Shown here in pieces: positions 60,146-64,000 of a stretch of 64,000 nucleotides of DNA (position 1 is its first letter; each line of letters starts with the position of its first letter). The position numbers and the translations under genes were made by a program. The notes below the pieces were generated by a model. That model did not search any database, was not told where the DNA came from, and worked only from the letters and a program-made list of their open reading frames with translations. This stretch comes from Lachnospiraceae bacterium UBA4631 (GTDB taxonomy: Bacteria > Bacillota > Clostridia > Lachnospirales > Lachnospiraceae), in the NCBI GenBank assembly GCA_002406015.1, contig DHMX01000023.1:62001-126000 (forward strand), written 5' to 3'.

Positions 60146-63100
60146 AGACGGCAATTATTACTGTGATAATGATGCTATTAACAACGGTCTTTCCTTTACG
60201 GTAGTCAATGATTCTCTGGTAGCGGATGATACCGGAAATATTTTGAAAATCACTTCCCAGTATCCGGTATCTCCGGATGCCGAAGGTATGGTATGGGGCA
60301 GAAAATCAGGAACCGCAGGAACCCTCTGGTTTATGGTATCCAGCATCGCAGGTGAGCAGACCGGTGTAGGTGTAGACGGTTCTGAAACAAAAAATGGTGA
60401 CTGGTTCGGATTCCACATCTACACAGAGGGCGGCACTGGACAGGCAGCTTTGAATAAGTTAGCCGGAGACAGTGCCTATACCAGCGGGAATGCCAATTAT
60501 AGGATAGACGGAGCCGAGTACACCGTACAGTATGCAGGAACCGGAACCGATTACACCACAACCATCGGTGTATTCCGGACAGATGCAAACGGAACGGGTA
60601 TCGTACAGAGCAATATTTACGGAGGCGGTATCGGAAGCAGTACCATGACCTCGCTGCCTTATGGAAATTATAGGGTGCTGGAAACCGCTACCCCGGCTGG
60701 TTATCAGCGGGATACCAACGAATATAAGTTTACCATTGATGATACCAATTACACGGTAACAAATACCGTCACCAGTACGGATTATCCGGTGGTGCCGCTG
60801 TTATCCATGACAAAGGTAAGCTCCCTGCCAGCCATGACCATGAATAACCGGTGTTATTCCCTTGCAGGAGCCGAGTATCAGGTCTATAGCAATTCTGCCT
60901 GTACGACACCGGCAACTGCCTATACTTACAGTGGCGGACGGATTACCGGAACCACCGAAGCAAAGCTCATTACCAACGCAGACGGAAGTGCCAATACCCT
61001 GCACCTGTTGCCGGGAACTTACTTTGTAAAGGAAACCAAGGCATCCAAAGGATTTAAGATTGATACGCAGGTACATGTGGTGACAGTAAACTTTACCCAT
61101 GTAACCACCCCGCAGACCTTTACCAGTACCGAGGTGCCGTTAGAAGACCCTGCCACCGTCGAGATTTACAAGACGGATTCCGAGGGTGTTTCCATGATTA
61201 AACAGGGCGGAAACGGAAACGTGATTACCGAGCTTGGCGGAGCCAGCCTTGCAGGAGCCGTCTTTAAGGTTAATTACTATGATGATTACTATGATTCAAC
61301 AGCAAACCTTCCGGCAGCACCAACCGCTACCTGGTATATCCGGACAGAGTATGATACCACGCAAGGAAGGTTTTTAGCAAAACTGGATGCAGACCATTTA
61401 GCAGCCGGTTATACCAGTTCGCCGTTTTATTATAACCGTTCAGGGGATATTACTTTCCCGCTTGGTACGGTTACCTATCAGGAGTATGCAGCTCCGGAGG
61501 GCTTTTATTCCGTAGCAGACGGCAAGGGTGTCATGACGGATGCCAGCGGAGCATTAAGTGGCAACTTATCTATTTTGCAGGTGCGGACGAATGCAGCCGG
61601 AACGGCAGCCCATCCATACGTCAAGGCACCAGGGGACAATACTTTTGAAACCAATGCACACGGAGTTCCGATTCGTGTCTTTAGCACGCTTCAGGAGGGG
61701 CACCCACTTTCCGTTACAGAGGAAGTAAAACGTGGGGATTTCAACTTTGTCAAGCAGGACCACGTAACCTTAGACCCGATGGAGGGTGTCTATTTTAAGA
61801 TTACAGCAAGCACCGGAGAGAGCCATGTGATTAAGACCGGGGCAAACGGATACTATTCTTCTTCCGGATGTTCCCATACCACAAACACAAACCTCTTTGA
61901 CCGGCTGTTTGATGATGACCCGACCAATGATTACCTTGCGGATGGTACTTATATCGGAAGTTTATCCGGAGAGGATGTGGGACTCTGGTTTTATGGAAGT
62001 GCCGATGAGAGTGAATGGAATACAGCTAATATCGTAACCTCCAAGGGAGCCATGCGGTATGATGATTCCTACACCATCGAGGAGCTTGCCTGTGATGCCA
62101 ATACCGGAAAGCAGTTACTTCCGGCTACCACGTTTTCCATTACGGATACTACCAATGCATTCCTAGGAATCTTTACGAATGTACCAATGCCAAGTATCCA
62201 TACACTGGAATGGGATGCAGAAACATTAAGCCATGCAACCATGGCAAACGGAACGGTTACGGTAAAGGATACGATAACGTACCAGTATTTCACCTACAAT
62301 ACCACCTATACCGCAAAGGGTATCTTAATGGAGCTGGATGAAAACGGAACTGTTACCGGACCTCTTTTAGATGCAGAGGGTAACATCATCACTGCAAACC
62401 AGACCTTTAAGACTTCCGATACCTACCGGAATAACCCGCAGGATATATCCGGAAGCGTGGATGTCACATATACGTTTGAGGCTGACGGACTGATTGGAAA
62501 GAAGTTCATCATCTATGAATATATGTATCTGGGACGGGATGATACCAAGCTTACGGTGGATGAAACCGGTAAGGTTGAAAAGGGAAATGTCCTGACGGTA
62601 CGTGGTGAGGAAGTATCCCACGTAGACGATACCGATACAAACCAGATGGGTTACTTTGTCAGCCGGGGACGGGTATCTGTTATCAAGACAGGTCCGTTTG
62701 TAACCGGAACCACAGAATTTAACATTAAACTGCCAAACGGACAGACCCAGACGGTCAAGCGTTTAAGTTTTGATAAACAGCCATTTGCAGGCATTACGTT
62801 TACCATTTTTGATGCAAAGACAAATGAGCCTGTTACCAGCTTTACCACCGGCAGTGACGGAACCAGTATATCTGCAGAAGTACCGCTTGGAAACGGGGAG
62901 ACCTACTACATGAAGGAAACGGAAACCCCGGCAGGACTTACCCAGTCTTCCGAAATCTATGAGCTTGACTTCACGAACTACAATCAGGCGGAAGGCTGCT
63001 ACTATACGGATACCATTACCGTTGATAATGATGTAACGGGTGCCGTTATCAATGTTTATAAGAAGGGTGAGTTTATCATTCCGAATACCACAGACGGATA

Positions 63101-64000
63101 CGGGGTTGCCCAGAAGGGAATTGCCGGTGTTTACTTCGGTGTCTTTGCCGGAGAGGACATTTTAGATAAGGACGGCAACGTGGTTATCACAAAGGGAACC
63201 TGTGTCGGTGTGGCAAAGACCGGGGAAGACGGTGTTGCAAGTGTACGGGAATCCCTGGTTGCCGGCAAGTATTACTTTGAAGAACTTTGTACTGCAGGAG
63301 AAGAGTACCAGCTGGATGCAACCCGGTTTGACTTCTCCATTACCTACCGGAGAAATACCACAGAGCCGGAAGTTACCTTTGATGTAAACGCATCCAATCC
63401 GATGCTGAATGTATTCCGGACAAGAAGCATGGAACTGCTTAAAACGGATGGAAACGGTACTGCATTATCCGGTGTATCGTTTGCCCTCTACCGGGAGTAT
63501 AACGGAGAGTACCGTCATATCGGAACCTACCAGACCGGAGAGGATGGAAAAATCACCATTACGAACATTCCGTTTGGTAAGTATTACTTTATCGAAACCA
63601 AGGGTGTCAAGGGCTATCAGTTTGACGGAGAAACCAAGTATTCGTTTACGGTAGACGATACCACGCCGGACGGGGAAGTAATCCGGATTACGGCAGTCAA
63701 CAGACCGGATACACCAAAGACCGGGGATATGGCAACACCGATATGTGTACTCTTAGTCTTAATTGCAACCCTGATGTTTGCTACAATCTTTATAGTGACT
63801 GACATCTGGAAACAGCAAAGGACGATGAAAGAGCAGAAGATGAGCCTTACGGGTTTAGACGAGATATTGAATAAATGGACGGTACTGATATTTGGGGTCA
63901 TTCATATCATAGTGCTTCTGATACTGATTCCTAACTGGTTTTTGTTTTTTGCTACCGGAGAAAACGGTTTCTTTGCAGCATTCCTTACGCTGCTGAACCT
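60108..64000 (+). pseudogene. SpaA/Cna-B-repeat surface protein, 5'-truncated and open at right edge
   Basis: One frame is open from 60108 to the window end, with no start codon at its beginning. From 60144 it reads as a surface adhesin without its signal peptide. It contains several SpaA/Cna-B-like isopeptide domains (for example GNYRVLETATPAGYQ, LPGTYFVKETKASKGF, GETYYMKETETPAGL and FGKYYFIETKGVKGYQ). A sortase-like TPKTGD motif follows at 63711, and then a membrane helix. Unusually the frame continues past a charged stretch into more hydrophobic segments (LIFGVIHIIVLLILI), so it may be fused to another membrane protein. Such adhesins are cargo of conjugative elements. The left break lies in a MATE gene. 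Confidence 0.78.

Overview
The window looks like the chromosome of a spore-forming, gut-type Clostridia, most likely Lachnospiraceae. This is inferred from a glgC-glgD pair, spoVG, the rpsL-rpsG-fusA-tuf order, moderate GC and decayed conjugative-element debris. It falls into four blocks.

(1) 1-18.1 kb: an unusual accessory cluster. Two membrane sensor proteins (a sensor-MFS fusion and a SpoIIE/RsbU-type phosphatase) and a small GNAT precede a set of genes built around a double-AAA ATPase. That ATPase has the architecture of the Afp15/Pvc15 ATPases of extracellular contractile injection systems (eCIS). Around it lie three large soluble proteins: a 510-aa protein of unknown function and two proteins with calpain-type (C2) cysteine protease domains. 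Each is adjacent to its own two-lobed GNAT-fold protein. I read this as a possible contractile-injection accessory/effector region in which the GNAT-like proteins may be dedicated partners. No tail, sheath or baseplate gene is visible, and the first gene runs off the left edge, so the core genes, if present, must lie outside the window.

(2) 18.4-39.8 kb: housekeeping. glgC-glgD (glycogen), spoVG, an RND pump with a large coiled-coil insertion, a one-domain GlmU, pth, mfd, two PrsA/SurA-like lipoproteins, a HAD phosphatase, an HD protein, an aldo/keto reductase, and then rpsL, rpsG, fusA and tuf. rpsL has a near-consensus promoter followed by a hairpin; tuf has its own promoter.

(3) 39.8-59.6 kb: a mosaic island downstream of tuf. 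It holds an XRE/excisionase pair and an IS3 scrap; a receiver/histidine kinase/Panacea(DUF4065) operon behind a LexA-type palindrome; conjugative-element, MobV-like and IS relics; a WYL-regulated four-gene operon; acetyltransferases; several pseudogenes; an XRE-AAA-subtilase module resembling an anti-phage pair; a nuclease-helicase fusion; and a zinc-ribbon membrane protein. Two decayed copies of one IS, in opposite orientation, bracket 44.3-55.7 kb.

(4) 59.7-64 kb: a MATE transporter remnant abuts, at about 60.14 kb, a 5'-truncated SpaA/Cna-B-repeat surface protein that stays open to the right edge. This resembles cargo of an integrative element.

Starts were chosen from ribosome-binding sites read by eye. 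All family calls come from motif recognition without database searches.
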